A DNA stretch of 64,000 nt from Ornithinibacillus massiliensis (GCF_018310345.1 NZ_JAGXBY010000001.1:496001-560000), one strand, 5' to 3'; counted from the first letter of the stretch, positions 18,642 to 28,037 are shown. The notes: generated by a model from the letters alone, not told the origin. A program made the numbers and translations.

Positions 18642-18659
18642 GCGTTAAAGAAACGTTAT
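18642..18659 (+). promoter_or_regulatory. putative operator, paaA copy
   Basis: GCGTTAAAGAAACGTTAT starts 2 bp after the end of the paaA -10 box. Fifteen of 18 bases match a motif in the same position at the E1 alpha promoter (29067-29084). CGTTA/AAACG forms an imperfect dyad. Confidence 0.6.
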
Positions 18660-18673
18660 GAAGGGGTGGTAGA

Positions 18674-19663
18674 ATGTATAACTATGTGGAGGACGGGGAT
18701 TCCAAAACAACCGCATATGTTGAACACGATCCAGAGAAATATGATGCATTTATGGCCCGAATTAATTCTGGGGAAAAAATTGAAGCAGATGACTGGATGC
18801 CTGCCGATTATCGTATGGCCCTGATCAAGCTAATTTCCATGCATGGAATAAGTGAAATAATGGGAGCACTTCCTGAAAAAGAATGGGTGCCAAAAGCTCC
18901 AACCTTGAGAAGAAAGCTAGGCATAATGGCAAAGGTGCAAGATGAAATGGGCCATGGTCAATTATTACTTCGGGTCGCAGAAGACCTTATGAAGCCTTTT
19001 GGGAAGACGAGAGAAAATCTGATAGAGGATTTATTAAATGGAGATTTAAAGTTTCATAATGTCTTTCATATGCCAACCAAAACATGGGCAGATGCCGGTA
19101 TGGTTGGTTGGCTAGTTGATGGCGCGGCAATTATGTCACAAACCAATATGCTAGATGCGTCCTATGGTCCATACCAACGGGCATTACAACGAATTTGCCA
19201 GGAGGAAGTTTTTCACGCCCAACATGGCGAGTCCATCATTATGGCATTAGCGGAAGGAAATGCGTACCAACGTGACATTTTACAGGAATCACTGAATCGT
19301 TGGTGGCCGGCACTACTCATGTTCTTTGGGCCTGCTTCAGCTGAAACGACTGGATCCTCGAAGCAAGACATTATGATTAAATACAAAATTCGAAAGAGTA
19401 CCAATGAAGAATTGCGCCAAACATTCTTATCAAAGTATTTGCCTAGAGTATTTTCACTCGGACTAACCGTTCCAGACGATACGATTCGTTATGATGAAAA
19501 AGAAGAAAAATGGATTTACAAGCAACCTGATTGGGATGAATTCAAACAAATTATTAGAAATAAAGGGCCAAAATCAAAGGAGCGTTTACGATTAAGAGAG
19601 ATTGCGTATAGCCATAACCGTTGGGTACGCCAAGCGCTTGCTGAGGATATAGTCACGGTGTAA
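18674..19663 (+). CDS. paaA: 1,2-phenylacetyl-CoA epoxidase, catalytic subunit A
   Basis: PaaA is the di-iron subunit that epoxidises the ring of phenylacetyl-CoA within the PaaABC(D)E complex. The 329-residue length is normal. The two ferritin-like ligand pairs are visible as E91-x-x-H94 (QDEMGHGQ) and E178-x-x-H181 (QEEVFHAQHG). The C-terminal YSHNRWVRQA is conserved. ATG 18674 follows AAGGGGTGG by 6 nt. It is the first gene of the operon and lies directly downstream of the promoter/operator region. Confidence 0.97.
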   Translation: MYNYVEDGDSKTTAYVEHDPEKYDAFMARINSGEKIEADDWMPADYRMALIKLISMHGISEIMGALPEKEWVPKAPTLRRKLGIMAKVQDEMGHGQLLLRVAEDLMKPFGKTRENLIEDLLNGDLKFHNVFHMPTKTWADAGMVGWLVDGAAIMSQTNMLDASYGPYQRALQRICQEEVFHAQHGESIIMALAEGNAYQRDILQESLNRWWPALLMFFGPASAETTGSSKQDIMIKYKIRKSTNEELRQTFLSKYLPRVFSLGLTVPDDTIRYDEKEEKWIYKQPDWDEFKQIIRNKGPKSKERLRLREIAYSHNRWVRQALAEDIVTV

Positions 19664-19682
19664 TGAGAGGAGGGAGAGACAA

Positions 19683-20036
19683 ATGACGAAGGAAACCGAT
19701 TTTTATCAGGTCTATGAGGTGTTCAGCAGAAGGGGTAACAAAGCGCCAATGCAGCATCAATTTAGTTTGCTAGCACCGAACCAAGAGATGGCCATGATCA
19801 TGGCACAGGAAAATTTTATGCGCCGGGAAGACGTAGTGGATGTATGGGTTGTAAAGCAAAGTGATATTCGAAAGATGAATAGCGAGGAAAGACAGGTCTG
19901 GACTAAGCGCTTGGATAATAAAGAGTATCGGACAACTAAAGGATATGGGTATTTACGACAAAAGTGGAAGGAGAAAGAGCAGGGCATGCTTGATGAAAAA
20001 GAAATCATGTCTTGGAAAGAGGTGAAGAGAAAATGA
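19683..20036 (+). CDS. paaB: 1,2-phenylacetyl-CoA epoxidase subunit B
   Basis: This is the 117-residue structural subunit of the PaaABC oxygenase. The typical PaaB core YEVFSRRGNKAPMQHQFSLLAPNQEMAMIMAQENFMRR is visible at the N-terminus. The C-terminus is more charged than in enterobacterial PaaB. It lies 19 bp after paaA and overlaps paaC by the ATGA tetranucleotide, which indicates translational coupling. Confidence 0.95.
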   Translation: MTKETDFYQVYEVFSRRGNKAPMQHQFSLLAPNQEMAMIMAQENFMRREDVVDVWVVKQSDIRKMNSEERQVWTKRLDNKEYRTTKGYGYLRQKWKEKEQGMLDEKEIMSWKEVKRK

Positions 20037-20854
20037 GCGAGATAATCGAAACACCAGATCAAGCAAAGCAAGACCCTACGTATTTTCAAGCGTTAAAGGA
20101 GCTCTTATTTCAGTTAGCGGATGACGATTTATTGATAGCATTTAGAGGCTCCGAATGGTTAGGGTTAGCTCCTCATATTGAAGAGGATGTGGCTTACTCT
20201 TCTATTACCCAAAATACAATGGGTCATGCGGTAATGTACTACAACCTTTTAGAGGCGTTAGGGGTAGGAAAGGCAGATATATTGGCACATGATCGAAAGC
20301 CAAGTGAACGACGGAATGGCAGCTACTTGGAAAAACGCAATGGTGAGGGAACGTATTTAGAAGAACCATATTACGACTGGGCATTAGCAGTAGTGAGAAA
20401 CTATTTCTATGAAACGTTTAAAAAGATTAAATTGGAAGCGATTGCAAATAGCTCTTATCAACCGTTAGCTCACGTTGCTAGAAAGGTATTAATGGAGCAT
20501 CCGTATCACTTGGCTCATTGGAGGATTTGGATGAGACAGCTTCAAGGCGCTACCGAAGAGGCGAAGAAACGGATACAAGATCGCGTCGAGGAAGCATGGA
20601 ATGAATTTGCTGATGTATTAGAACTTGGCGCATTGGAAGCAGATATGAGGAAGCATCAATTAATTATGATCAGTGCAGAGGAACTAAAGGCTAAATGGCT
20701 AGAGGAAGTGAACAATGTGTTACGAGAGACACCACAAAGCCCACTTCAACAGAAATATGGTAATGGTAGAAACGGAGAGCATACTGGTGATTTAGAACAG
20801 GCGCTGGATACTTTAGCGGAAGTATATAACAGTGATAAAACAGCAGCATGGTAA
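20033..20854 (+). CDS. paaC: 1,2-phenylacetyl-CoA epoxidase subunit C
   Basis: PaaC is the ferritin-like partner of PaaA. It lacks a functional iron site in the known enzyme and stabilises the complex. ATG 20033 overlaps the paaB stop (ATGA) and has GAGGTG upstream, giving 273 residues. ADDDLLIAFRGSEWLGLAPHIEEDVAYSSI and YDWALAVVRNYFYETF are family motifs. The residues before 20033 in the same frame are not part of the gene. Confidence 0.95.
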   Translation: MSEIIETPDQAKQDPTYFQALKELLFQLADDDLLIAFRGSEWLGLAPHIEEDVAYSSITQNTMGHAVMYYNLLEALGVGKADILAHDRKPSERRNGSYLEKRNGEGTYLEEPYYDWALAVVRNYFYETFKKIKLEAIANSSYQPLAHVARKVLMEHPYHLAHWRIWMRQLQGATEEAKKRIQDRVEEAWNEFADVLELGALEADMRKHQLIMISAEELKAKWLEEVNNVLRETPQSPLQQKYGNGRNGEHTGDLEQALDTLAEVYNSDKTAAW

Positions 20855-20899
20855 ACGAATCATCTTAATGTGTCATGTTACAGGAGAGGAGGAGAGACA

Positions 20900-21406
20900 T
20901 TGGAGGAGATTACGAATTTAGAAGCGATTTATGCTGTCTTAAGGACTGTCGATGACCCGGAGCTCCCTTCTGTTAGTGTCTATGATTTAGGTATGGTACA
21001 TGAAGTCGCTATCGACGGAAATCAGGTGGAGATCAAAATGGTTCCAACGTTTGCAGGCTGCCCTGCGTTAGACTTTATCGGGGTAAATGTGCAAAAGGCT
21101 GTTGAAACATTAGAGTGGGTTACTAGTTGCCAGGTGAAATTTACGATGGAGCATCAATGGTCAACCGATACCATAACTGAAAAAGGGAAACAGGAGCTAA
21201 AGAAACATGGTATTGCACCGCCACCAGAAAATTATCAACCAGGGGATGAGTGGACGGTGAATTGTCCATATTGTGACTCGGATTACACTTCGATGGAAAA
21301 TGTTTTTGGACCAACTGCATGCCGTAGTATCTTGTATTGCCGTGCCTGCAGGAATCCATTTGAAGCAATGAAACCAGTGGTAAAACCACTTCATACCAAT
21401 TATTAG
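20900..21406 (+). CDS. paaD: PaaD, MIP18/DUF59-type maturation factor of phenylacetyl-CoA epoxidase
   Basis: PaaD is needed for the oxygenase to function and resembles Fe-S assembly factors of the SufT/MIP18 family. The core VDDPELPSVSVYDLGMV appears near residue 17 and FAGCPALDF near residue 55. The C-terminal zinc-ribbon-like cysteines are CPYC and CRAC, with a third Cys between them. I chose TTG 20900 because AGGAGGAG lies about 6 nt upstream. The gene has 168 codons and lies 45 bp after paaC. Confidence 0.93.
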   Translation: MEEITNLEAIYAVLRTVDDPELPSVSVYDLGMVHEVAIDGNQVEIKMVPTFAGCPALDFIGVNVQKAVETLEWVTSCQVKFTMEHQWSTDTITEKGKQELKKHGIAPPPENYQPGDEWTVNCPYCDSDYTSMENVFGPTACRSILYCRACRNPFEAMKPVVKPLHTNY

Positions 21407-21417
21407 GAGGAGAAAGT

Positions 21418-21723
21418 ATGGTAAAACTTATTGCGTTATACAAGCAACCAGCAGATAAGGAAAATTTTGATGAGCATTATTTTAACACCCATGCACCAAT
21501 TACAAGCAAGATTCCAGGATTACGAAAGATGGAGGTTACTAGAATTGTAGGTTCACCAATGGGAGAGAGTGAATTCTATCTATTGTGTGAGATGTACTAT
21601 GACGATCATGAATCCTTACAAAAGGCGATGAGAACAGATGAAGGGAAGGCATCTGGGAGAGATGTTATGAAATTTGCGGGCGATATTGTCACGCTCATGA
21701 TTGGTGAAGAGGTAAATGACTAG
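21418..21723 (+). CDS. EthD-family protein
   Basis: This 101-residue ferredoxin-like alpha+beta-barrel protein of the EthD family shows the signature DEHYFNTHAPITSKIPGLRKMEV. EthD proteins accompany monooxygenase and P450 degradation operons, but their activity is poorly defined. It occupies the place where many Gram-negative paa operons carry paaE, yet it has no flavin or iron-sulfur motif and cannot substitute for that reductase. It starts at ATG with AGGAGG and overlaps the next gene by 8 bp. Confidence 0.85.
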   Translation: MVKLIALYKQPADKENFDEHYFNTHAPITSKIPGLRKMEVTRIVGSPMGESEFYLLCEMYYDDHESLQKAMRTDEGKASGRDVMKFAGDIVTLMIGEEVND

Positions 21724-22486
21724 ATTCATTAAAGTCTACTCGGAAGACGGTGTTGGTGTCATTCAGTTCGATCGCCCAAAAGTGCTTAATGCCTTGAACC
21801 GAGAAATGGTCGATGAAATTGTGACACAGCTTGAAGCCTTTGATCTGAATGAGTCCATCCGGGTCATTGTGTTAAAAGGGAGTGAAAAGGCCTTTGCAGC
21901 TGGTGCTGATATTGAAGAAATGATGGAAGAAACGTCACTCTCATTAGAGCTCCTAAATCCTTTTGCACAGTGGGATAGAATTAGTCTAATTAAAAAGCCA
22001 CTACTAGCAGCGGTAAATGGTTTTGCACTTGGTGGCGGATTTGAGTTAGCGCTTCACTGTGATCTTATTATTGCAAGCGAAGATGCTAAGTTTGGTTTTC
22101 CAGAAGTAAAGCTCGGTATATTACCCGGGGCAGGTGGAACCCAGTTTCTTACGAAAGTGATGGGAGTTAGAAGGGCGTTAGAGTGGATTTGGCTAGGAGA
22201 ACAAATGACAGCAAGGGAAGCTCTTCACTACGGGGTCATTAATCGGAGTGTAGCACCGGAGCTAGTGGAGGAGGAAACAATGAGGCTAGCCCACCAACTA
22301 TCCAAACAAGCTCCAATATCATTACGGTTAATTAAGGAGGCCGTTCATGCAGCAGCTGACTTATCTCTACTTGAGGGGAAAATGCTAGAGAGGAAGAATT
22401 TTTATCTTGCTTTTTCCTCGGAAGATCAAAAAGAGGGAATGCGTGCATTCACAGAAAAGCGAACACCTTCGTTTAGGGGGAAGTAG
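21716..22486 (+). CDS. paaF: enoyl-CoA hydratase, probable 2,3-dehydroadipyl-CoA hydratase
   Basis: This is a 256-residue crotonase-fold enzyme. The oxyanion-hole residues are in FAAGADIEEM and AAVNGFALGGGFELALHCD. Glu pairs typical of true hydratases are in FGFPEVKLGILPGAGGTQFL (two Glu residues of canonical hydratases would sit here and in the preceding helix). The position directly after EthD and before paaG supports PaaF, which hydrates 2,3-dehydroadipyl-CoA. PaaF and general enoyl-CoA hydratases cannot be told apart by sequence alone. Confidence 0.85.
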   Translation: MTRFIKVYSEDGVGVIQFDRPKVLNALNREMVDEIVTQLEAFDLNESIRVIVLKGSEKAFAAGADIEEMMEETSLSLELLNPFAQWDRISLIKKPLLAAVNGFALGGGFELALHCDLIIASEDAKFGFPEVKLGILPGAGGTQFLTKVMGVRRALEWIWLGEQMTAREALHYGVINRSVAPELVEEETMRLAHQLSKQAPISLRLIKEAVHAAADLSLLEGKMLERKNFYLAFSSEDQKEGMRAFTEKRTPSFRGK

Positions 22487-22490
22487 TGAT

Positions 22491-23267
22491 ATGGACTATG
22501 GAACTATTTTTTATGAGAAAAATGAAAATATCGCCACTATCGTATTAAATCGGCCTGCTGCCTATAATGCATTTACAGAACAGATGAATTTAGAGATAGG
22601 AAAAGCATTGAAACAGGCAACGAAGGATGAAGCAGTGACATGTATTGTCATAACGGGGAATGGGAAAGCCTTTTGCTCAGGACAGGATTTAGCGGATGTC
22701 GAAGAACATACAAACCATGCTGAATTCCTAAAGAATCGATATCATCCGATGTTAAAGCAGCTTAAGGAAACGCCGAAGCCTGTTATTGCTGCTATTAATG
22801 GAATTGCTGCCGGGGCTGGAATGAGCTTAGCACTAGCCTGTGACTTCCGTGTAATGAAGAACACAGCGAAATTCGTTAGTGCCTTTATGAATATTGGATT
22901 GGTTCCAGACTCTGGATTTCTTTATCAGCTTCCACGTATGGTTGGCTATGCCAAGGCATTAGAGATTGCAACATTAGGGAAACCAATCTTAGCGGAAGAG
23001 GCTCTAGAAATTGGATTAGTCACAGCAGTTTTAGATGAAGAAGAGTGGGAATCACAAATAGGAGAATTTGCTTCACATATTGCAAGTCTACCAACAAAAT
23101 CATTCTCCCTTATCAAGCGTTATATGCTTGATAGTATGCACACGAGCTATGAAACCTTTTTAGAGCAAGAGGCCTTTGCTCAGAGAATCGCAGGATTATC
23201 ACAAGACCACCAAGAAGGACTCCAAGCATTTATGGAAAAACGCAAACCAAATTTTGTTGGGAAATAA
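22491..23267 (+). CDS. paaG: 1,2-epoxyphenylacetyl-CoA isomerase
   Basis: PaaG converts ring-1,2-epoxyphenylacetyl-CoA to oxepin-CoA and also shifts double bonds later in the pathway. This is a crotonase-fold protein of 258 residues from ATG 22491, which follows GGGGGAAG and the paaF stop by 4 bp. The PaaG-like SGQDLADVEEH, AINGIAAGAGMSLALACD and NIGLVPDSGFLYQLPRMVGYAKA are visible. The acidic residue in LVPDSG is the PaaG-type catalytic Asp. Confidence 0.9.
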   Translation: MDYGTIFYEKNENIATIVLNRPAAYNAFTEQMNLEIGKALKQATKDEAVTCIVITGNGKAFCSGQDLADVEEHTNHAEFLKNRYHPMLKQLKETPKPVIAAINGIAAGAGMSLALACDFRVMKNTAKFVSAFMNIGLVPDSGFLYQLPRMVGYAKALEIATLGKPILAEEALEIGLVTAVLDEEEWESQIGEFASHIASLPTKSFSLIKRYMLDSMHTSYETFLEQEAFAQRIAGLSQDHQEGLQAFMEKRKPNFVGK

Positions 23268-23279
23268 GGAGGAGAAATA

Positions 23280-24800
23280 ATGGAACAAGTGGTATCCGAT
23301 AAAATCACATCGGTTGGAGAAATGAAGCGTAGTCACTACGGGATGATTATTAATGGTGAGCGAGTAGAAAGTGTTTCAGGCGAAGTGTTTGAAACGTTTA
23401 ATCCGGCAAAAGGAGAAGTTATTGCGACGATTGCGAAGGCTCAAATAGAAGATGCAGAAAGAGCGGTTCAAGCTGCAAGAAATTCCTTTGACAATGGAAA
23501 GTGGCGTAAATATCCAGTAGGAAAGCGTGCCCGTGTGTTAAATAAAATTGCGGAGATAATGCGTAGTCGCTTTCAGGAGCTTGTTGAGCTTGAGGTATTA
23601 AATAGTGGGAAATCTCTTGGTGCTGCACAAGTGCAAATTAATCAAGCCATCGAAGACTTTGAATTTTACGCTGGTGCAATTGTTGGACATAGAGGAACGG
23701 TAAATAACATGCCGAATGGATTTTTCAATTACACACATAAAGAGCCTGTTGGCGTTTGTGCACAGATTATTCCTTGGAATTATCCGATGATGATGGCTGC
23801 GTGGAAGATCGCCCCTGCTATTGCTGCTGGTTGTTCGGTTGTTGTAAAACCAGCAAGCTTAACACCAATAACGGCCCTTCTATTAAATGAGATTTGTCAT
23901 GAAGCAGGCGTACCAGAAGGTGTAGTAAATACCATTCCTGGTGCCGGCCAAGTTGTGGGAGATTATTTAGTAACCCATAAGGACGTCAATAAGGTGGCAT
24001 TCACCGGTTCAACACCTACTGGTCGAGACATTATGGAGAAGGCTGCTAGTACGTTAAAGCGTTTAACACTTGAACTAGGTGGGAAATCACCGAGCATTGT
24101 TTTTGAAGATGCGGATTTAGAAGCGGCAGTTGCAGGCTCTCTATTCGGAATCTTCTTTAATACCGGTCAGTCCTGTGAGGCAAGATCACGCTTATTCGTT
24201 CATGAAGCTATCTATGATGAATTTATGGAGCAGTTCGTTACAAGAACACAGAAATTAAAGCTGGGCGACCCATTTGATAAGTCTACCCATATAGGTTCCA
24301 TCATAAGTCGTAGCCAGTTGGAAAAGATTGATTCCTATGTGCAATCTGCCCGTGAAGAGGGGGCAACCATTGTAACTGGTGGAAAAGAGATGGAGATAGA
24401 GGGCTTTGAAAATGGCTACTGGTATGAGCCAACTATTATTACGAATGTAACACCAGATATGAAGGTCGTTCGTGAAGAAATATTTGGCCCTGTCGTGGTG
24501 GTAGAGACATTCTCTGATGAGCGTGACGTAATAAGGAGAGCGAACGATACAGAGTATGGACTAGGCTCTGCTGTTTGGACGACGAATCAAGCGAGAGCAA
24601 CTAGGGTAGCCCATCAAATTCAAGCGGGGATTGTCATGATTAACAGCCCGTTCTCCGCCTTCCCAGGAACACCATTTGGCGGGTACAAACAATCTGGATA
24701 TGGAAGAGAATTAACCGTTGAAACACTTGATTTATATATGGAGGATAAAAGTGTCCTATCTTATTACGGACCAAAGCCGATAAATCCATTTGGTGTGTAA
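23280..24800 (+). CDS. NAD(P)-dependent aldehyde dehydrogenase
   Basis: This is a classical 506-residue aldehyde dehydrogenase. The oxyanion Asn is in IIPWNYP, the cofactor loop is FTGSTPTG, the catalytic Glu is in LELGGKSP and the nucleophile Cys is in NTGQSCEA. In this operon it may oxidise the ring-opened 3-oxo-5,6-dehydrosuberyl-CoA semialdehyde, as the ALDH half of PaaZ does, or phenylacetaldehyde. It has no MaoC hydratase domain like that of PaaZ, and none is encoded in the window. It is the last gene of the first paa operon. Confidence 0.88.
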   Translation: MEQVVSDKITSVGEMKRSHYGMIINGERVESVSGEVFETFNPAKGEVIATIAKAQIEDAERAVQAARNSFDNGKWRKYPVGKRARVLNKIAEIMRSRFQELVELEVLNSGKSLGAAQVQINQAIEDFEFYAGAIVGHRGTVNNMPNGFFNYTHKEPVGVCAQIIPWNYPMMMAAWKIAPAIAAGCSVVVKPASLTPITALLLNEICHEAGVPEGVVNTIPGAGQVVGDYLVTHKDVNKVAFTGSTPTGRDIMEKAASTLKRLTLELGGKSPSIVFEDADLEAAVAGSLFGIFFNTGQSCEARSRLFVHEAIYDEFMEQFVTRTQKLKLGDPFDKSTHIGSIISRSQLEKIDSYVQSAREEGATIVTGGKEMEIEGFENGYWYEPTIITNVTPDMKVVREEIFGPVVVVETFSDERDVIRRANDTEYGLGSAVWTTNQARATRVAHQIQAGIVMINSPFSAFPGTPFGGYKQSGYGRELTVETLDLYMEDKSVLSYYGPKPINPFGV

Positions 24801-24957
24801 GAATAGCTAATGATACGCCTTTGCTCGATTACATGTTACTTATTATAGAGAAAGCATGATGTCTGTTGGCGTTTTCTTTTACCGATAGCGAATAAGCTAG
24901 GTTTCCATCGGGGGAATTTGCCAATACCTTGCTACAGGAGGTTACGCGCACGTAGCT

Positions 24958-24991
24958 AGAGGGAATAAATAGGGTCACCTATCCTCCCTCT
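24958..24991 (+). terminator. possible terminator between the two paa operons
   Basis: AGAGGGA pairs with TCCCTCT, enclosing an inner ATAGG/CCTAT stem. The downstream tract is only moderately T-rich (GGTTTCTTC), so it may be leaky. The rest of the 287-bp gap shows no gene. Confidence 0.45.
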
Positions 24992-25086
24992 GGTTTCTTC
25001 TGTGTATTTGGTCTACTAAGGGAATGACCACTATTTAATCACTAGGCAATAATGTTAATGATTCTAATAGAAAGGAATGCTTACAC

Positions 25087-25962
25087 ATGACGATAGAAAA
25101 CATTACGGTCGTAGGAGCAGGTGTGATGGGAAGAGGTATAGCCTATGTCTCAGCACATGCAGGCATACGCACGACACTAGTTGACATATCCGAGGAACAA
25201 TTAAGGAGTGCCCTAAACGAATTATCCCGTCTTGCAGAAAAAGCAGTCACCTTAAATAAACTATCCGAATCAGCAGCTAACGAACTATTTTCCAAGCTAC
25301 ATACGTCATTAGACCTCGTCAACGCCGTAAGTGATACAGATTTGGTCATTGAAGCAGTTCCGGAAAAACGAGCGTTAAAAAAGCATGTGTTAGAAACCGT
25401 TGATCAGCATGCACCGAGCGATATCGTAATCGCTTCGAATACCTCAACCATCAGCCCAACAGAATTAGGCTCTTATACCAAAAGACCAGAGAAAGTGGCA
25501 GCTATGCACTTTTTTAATCCGGTTCATCGAATGAAGCTAGTTGAAATCGTAAAGGGACTAGAAACAAGCAGGGAAACGGTCCAAATTATTCGGGAAGTTG
25601 CAGAACGAATGAATAAGGAAACCGTTGAAGTGAATGAATTTCCGGGCTTTGTTACGAGCAGGATTAGTGCGATGGTTGGAAATGAAGCCTTCTATATGCT
25701 TCAAGAAGGTGTTGCTAGTGCAGAAGATATCGATAAAGCGATAAAACTAGGATTGAATTATCCAATGGGTCCACTGGAGCTTGGCGATCTAGTTGGATTG
25801 GACACACGACTCAATAACTTAAAGTATCTTCATGAAACATTAGGGGAAAAATTTCGACCAGCACCATTATTAGAGCAATATGTGAAGGCCGGTAGACTGG
25901 GGCGCAAGACTGGTAGAGGAGTCTACGACTATTCTACGGATGGTGAGGTGGTGAAAAAGTGA
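25087..25962 (+). CDS. paaH: 3-hydroxyacyl-CoA dehydrogenase
   Basis: This 291-residue NAD-dependent dehydrogenase oxidises 3-hydroxyadipyl-CoA to 3-oxoadipyl-CoA in the PAA pathway. The NAD fold is ITVVGAGVMGRGIAYV. The catalytic His is in MHFFNPVHRMKLVEIV, and the C-terminal domain has NEAFYMLQEGVAS and LGLNYPMGPLELGDLVG. It starts at ATG behind AAAGGAATG. The stop overlaps the thiolase start (GTGA). PaaH and 3-hydroxybutyryl-CoA dehydrogenase are close relatives; the context decides. Confidence 0.88.
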   Translation: MTIENITVVGAGVMGRGIAYVSAHAGIRTTLVDISEEQLRSALNELSRLAEKAVTLNKLSESAANELFSKLHTSLDLVNAVSDTDLVIEAVPEKRALKKHVLETVDQHAPSDIVIASNTSTISPTELGSYTKRPEKVAAMHFFNPVHRMKLVEIVKGLETSRETVQIIREVAERMNKETVEVNEFPGFVTSRISAMVGNEAFYMLQEGVASAEDIDKAIKLGLNYPMGPLELGDLVGLDTRLNNLKYLHETLGEKFRPAPLLEQYVKAGRLGRKTGRGVYDYSTDGEVVKK

Positions 25963-27161
25963 GAGAAGTTGTAATTGTGGATGCAGTTAGAACGCCGATT
26001 GGACGGTATAAGGGAGCGTTAAAGGATATCCGACCAGATGATTTAGCTGCTGTAGTGATTAAGGCACTAGTGGAGAGAAATCCAAATTTGCCTGCTGCGG
26101 ATATTGAAGAGGTTGTTTTGGGAAATGCTAACCAAGCTGGGGAGGATAATCGTAATGTTGCCAGAATGTCTGCTTTGCTTGCAGGTCTTCCAGTAGAAGT
26201 TGGTGGTACCACGATTAATCGTCTTTGTGGTTCTGGATTAGATGCTGTTATGTATGCGGCTAGAGCAATAGCGGTAGGTGAAGGTGATTGTTTCATTGCT
26301 GGTGGTACGGAAAGTATGACCCGTGCACCACTTGTTATGGCAAAGCCAGAAAAAGATTTTCCAAGGGGGAATATGGAGCTTTATGATACGACCATAGGGT
26401 GGCGTTTCATCAATTCTAAGCTGGATAAATTATATGGTACCGATTCCATGCCACAAACCGCTGAAAATGTAGCCAAACGCTATGGAATTAGTCGAAAGGA
26501 ACAAGATCAATTTGCCTTTCAAAGTCAAATGCGTGCTAAAAAAGCAGTAGAAGAAAAGCGATTTTCTCGTGAATTAGTTCCTGTCGTCTATCACGATAGG
26601 AAAGGGAATGAGATTCGCATTGAACAAGATGAGCATCCCCGCCCAGATACATCCTTGGAGAAGCTAGCAAAGCTAAAGCCTATATTTGAAAGTGGTACGA
26701 TCACAGCCGGAAATGCTTCTGGGGTTAACGACGGAGCCTCTGCACTTTTATTAATGAGTGTAAGTAAAGCAAAGGAATTAGGCCTTAACTTCTTAGCCCG
26801 TTATGTAACGGGTGCAACAGCAGGTCTTGAGCCGGCGGTGATGGGACTTGGCCCAATTCATGCTACGAGAAAAGCGTTGGCACGTGCCAACTTAACCGTA
26901 CAGGATATTGGATTAGTAGAATTAAACGAAGCATTTGCCTCGCAATCTATTGCCTGCATTCATCAGTTAGAACTAGATTCTGAATTGGTAAATGTTAATG
27001 GTGGAGCTATAGCGTATGGTCACCCGCTTGGTGCAAGTGGTGCCCGTATATTAACTACACTAGTACATGAAATGGGAAGACGGAGAAATGTTCACTATGG
27101 GTTAGCGACGATGTGTATTGGTGTAGGGCAGGGTATCTCGGTAATTGTAGAAGGAGTATAA
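25959..27161 (+). CDS. paaJ: thiolase, probable 3-oxoadipyl-CoA/3-oxo-5,6-dehydrosuberyl-CoA thiolase
   Basis: This 400-residue thiolase has the nucleophilic Cys in NRLCGSGLDAV (about residue 90), the catalytic His in NVNGGAIAYGHPLGASGAR and the second Cys in TMCIGVGQGI. The length is right for degradative thiolases. The GTG start overlaps the stop of paaH. In PAA catabolism this enzyme acts twice, releasing acetyl-CoA and succinyl-CoA. It begins REVVIVDAVRTPIGRYKGALKD, close to the PcaF/PaaJ subgroup. Confidence 0.9.
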   Translation: MREVVIVDAVRTPIGRYKGALKDIRPDDLAAVVIKALVERNPNLPAADIEEVVLGNANQAGEDNRNVARMSALLAGLPVEVGGTTINRLCGSGLDAVMYAARAIAVGEGDCFIAGGTESMTRAPLVMAKPEKDFPRGNMELYDTTIGWRFINSKLDKLYGTDSMPQTAENVAKRYGISRKEQDQFAFQSQMRAKKAVEEKRFSRELVPVVYHDRKGNEIRIEQDEHPRPDTSLEKLAKLKPIFESGTITAGNASGVNDGASALLLMSVSKAKELGLNFLARYVTGATAGLEPAVMGLGPIHATRKALARANLTVQDIGLVELNEAFASQSIACIHQLELDSELVNVNGGAIAYGHPLGASGARILTTLVHEMGRRRNVHYGLATMCIGVGQGISVIVEGV

Positions 27162-27249
27162 GCATGCAAAAAACAAACATGGTATGAATGGAATCCTCCA
27201 CTAATCATCCAAATATAAATAGAATAGCACCACTCGAAAGGAGAAACCA

Positions 27250-28026
27250 ATGGAAACAATACTTTTCCAAAAAAACAACCAAATCGCCTACATTACGTTA
27301 AACCGCCCAAATGCCTTAAATGCTTTTAATTACCAAATGCTAACAGAACTAAAGACGATCGTAAGCCAAATCCATCTGGATCATGAAATTAGAGCGGTTA
27401 TTATTACCGGTGCCGGTGATAAAGCATTTAGTTCGGGTGCCGATTTGAGAGAACGAAAATCGTTATCAGAACAAGAAGTTAGACGAAATGTGAAAGCGAT
27501 TCGTGATTGCTTTGAGCGAACTGCTAATCTCCCACAGCCAACTATTGCTGCGATAAATGGTTATTGCTTTGGCGGTGGATTTGAGCTTATGCTCGCTTGC
27601 GACTTTGCGATTGCGGCACGTGAGGTGAAAATGGGTCTTACGGAAACAAGCTGGGCAATCATTCCTGGTGCCGGTGGAACACAGCGATTACCTAGATTAA
27701 TTGGGGAGATGAGAGCCAAGGAGCTAATTCTTACTGCAAGGAAGATTACAGCCGATGAGGCAAAGGAACTTGGCATTTTGCTAAAAGTGGTATCGAAGGA
27801 TTCCTTGTTAGATGAATGTAATGAGCTAGCCAATTGCATGCTTCAAAACGGGCCGATTGCCGTAACACAAGCAAAATATGCGATAACGGTTGGCATGAAT
27901 ACAGACTTGAAAACGGGCATCGATATTGAGGCAAAAGCATATGAGCTCACGATACCGACAGAGGATAGAATAGAAGCATTACAAGCATTTAGTGAAAAGA
28001 GAGCACCTAAGTTCCAGGGGAAGTAG
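27250..28026 (+). CDS. enoyl-CoA hydratase/isomerase (third crotonase of the cluster)
   Basis: This 258-residue crotonase-fold protein has FSSGADLRERK and AAINGYCFGGGFELMLACDFAI, plus a hydratase-like TETSWAIIPGAGGTQRLPR. It sits between the thiolase and a flavin oxidoreductase, so it probably belongs to the same CoA-thioester pathway. It could be the true PaaF while 21716 does something else, or a methylglutaconyl-CoA hydratase-like enzyme. ATG 27250 follows AAAGGAG. It is 88 bp after the thiolase, without a visible terminator. Confidence 0.85.
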   Translation: METILFQKNNQIAYITLNRPNALNAFNYQMLTELKTIVSQIHLDHEIRAVIITGAGDKAFSSGADLRERKSLSEQEVRRNVKAIRDCFERTANLPQPTIAAINGYCFGGGFELMLACDFAIAAREVKMGLTETSWAIIPGAGGTQRLPRLIGEMRAKELILTARKITADEAKELGILLKVVSKDSLLDECNELANCMLQNGPIAVTQAKYAITVGMNTDLKTGIDIEAKAYELTIPTEDRIEALQAFSEKRAPKFQGK

Positions 28027-28037
28027 GAGGTCTAGTG

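Noticed and set aside
21418..21723. EthD protein as the missing PaaE reductase
   Set aside because: It has no flavin, NAD(P)H or iron-sulfur motifs and is only 101 residues long.
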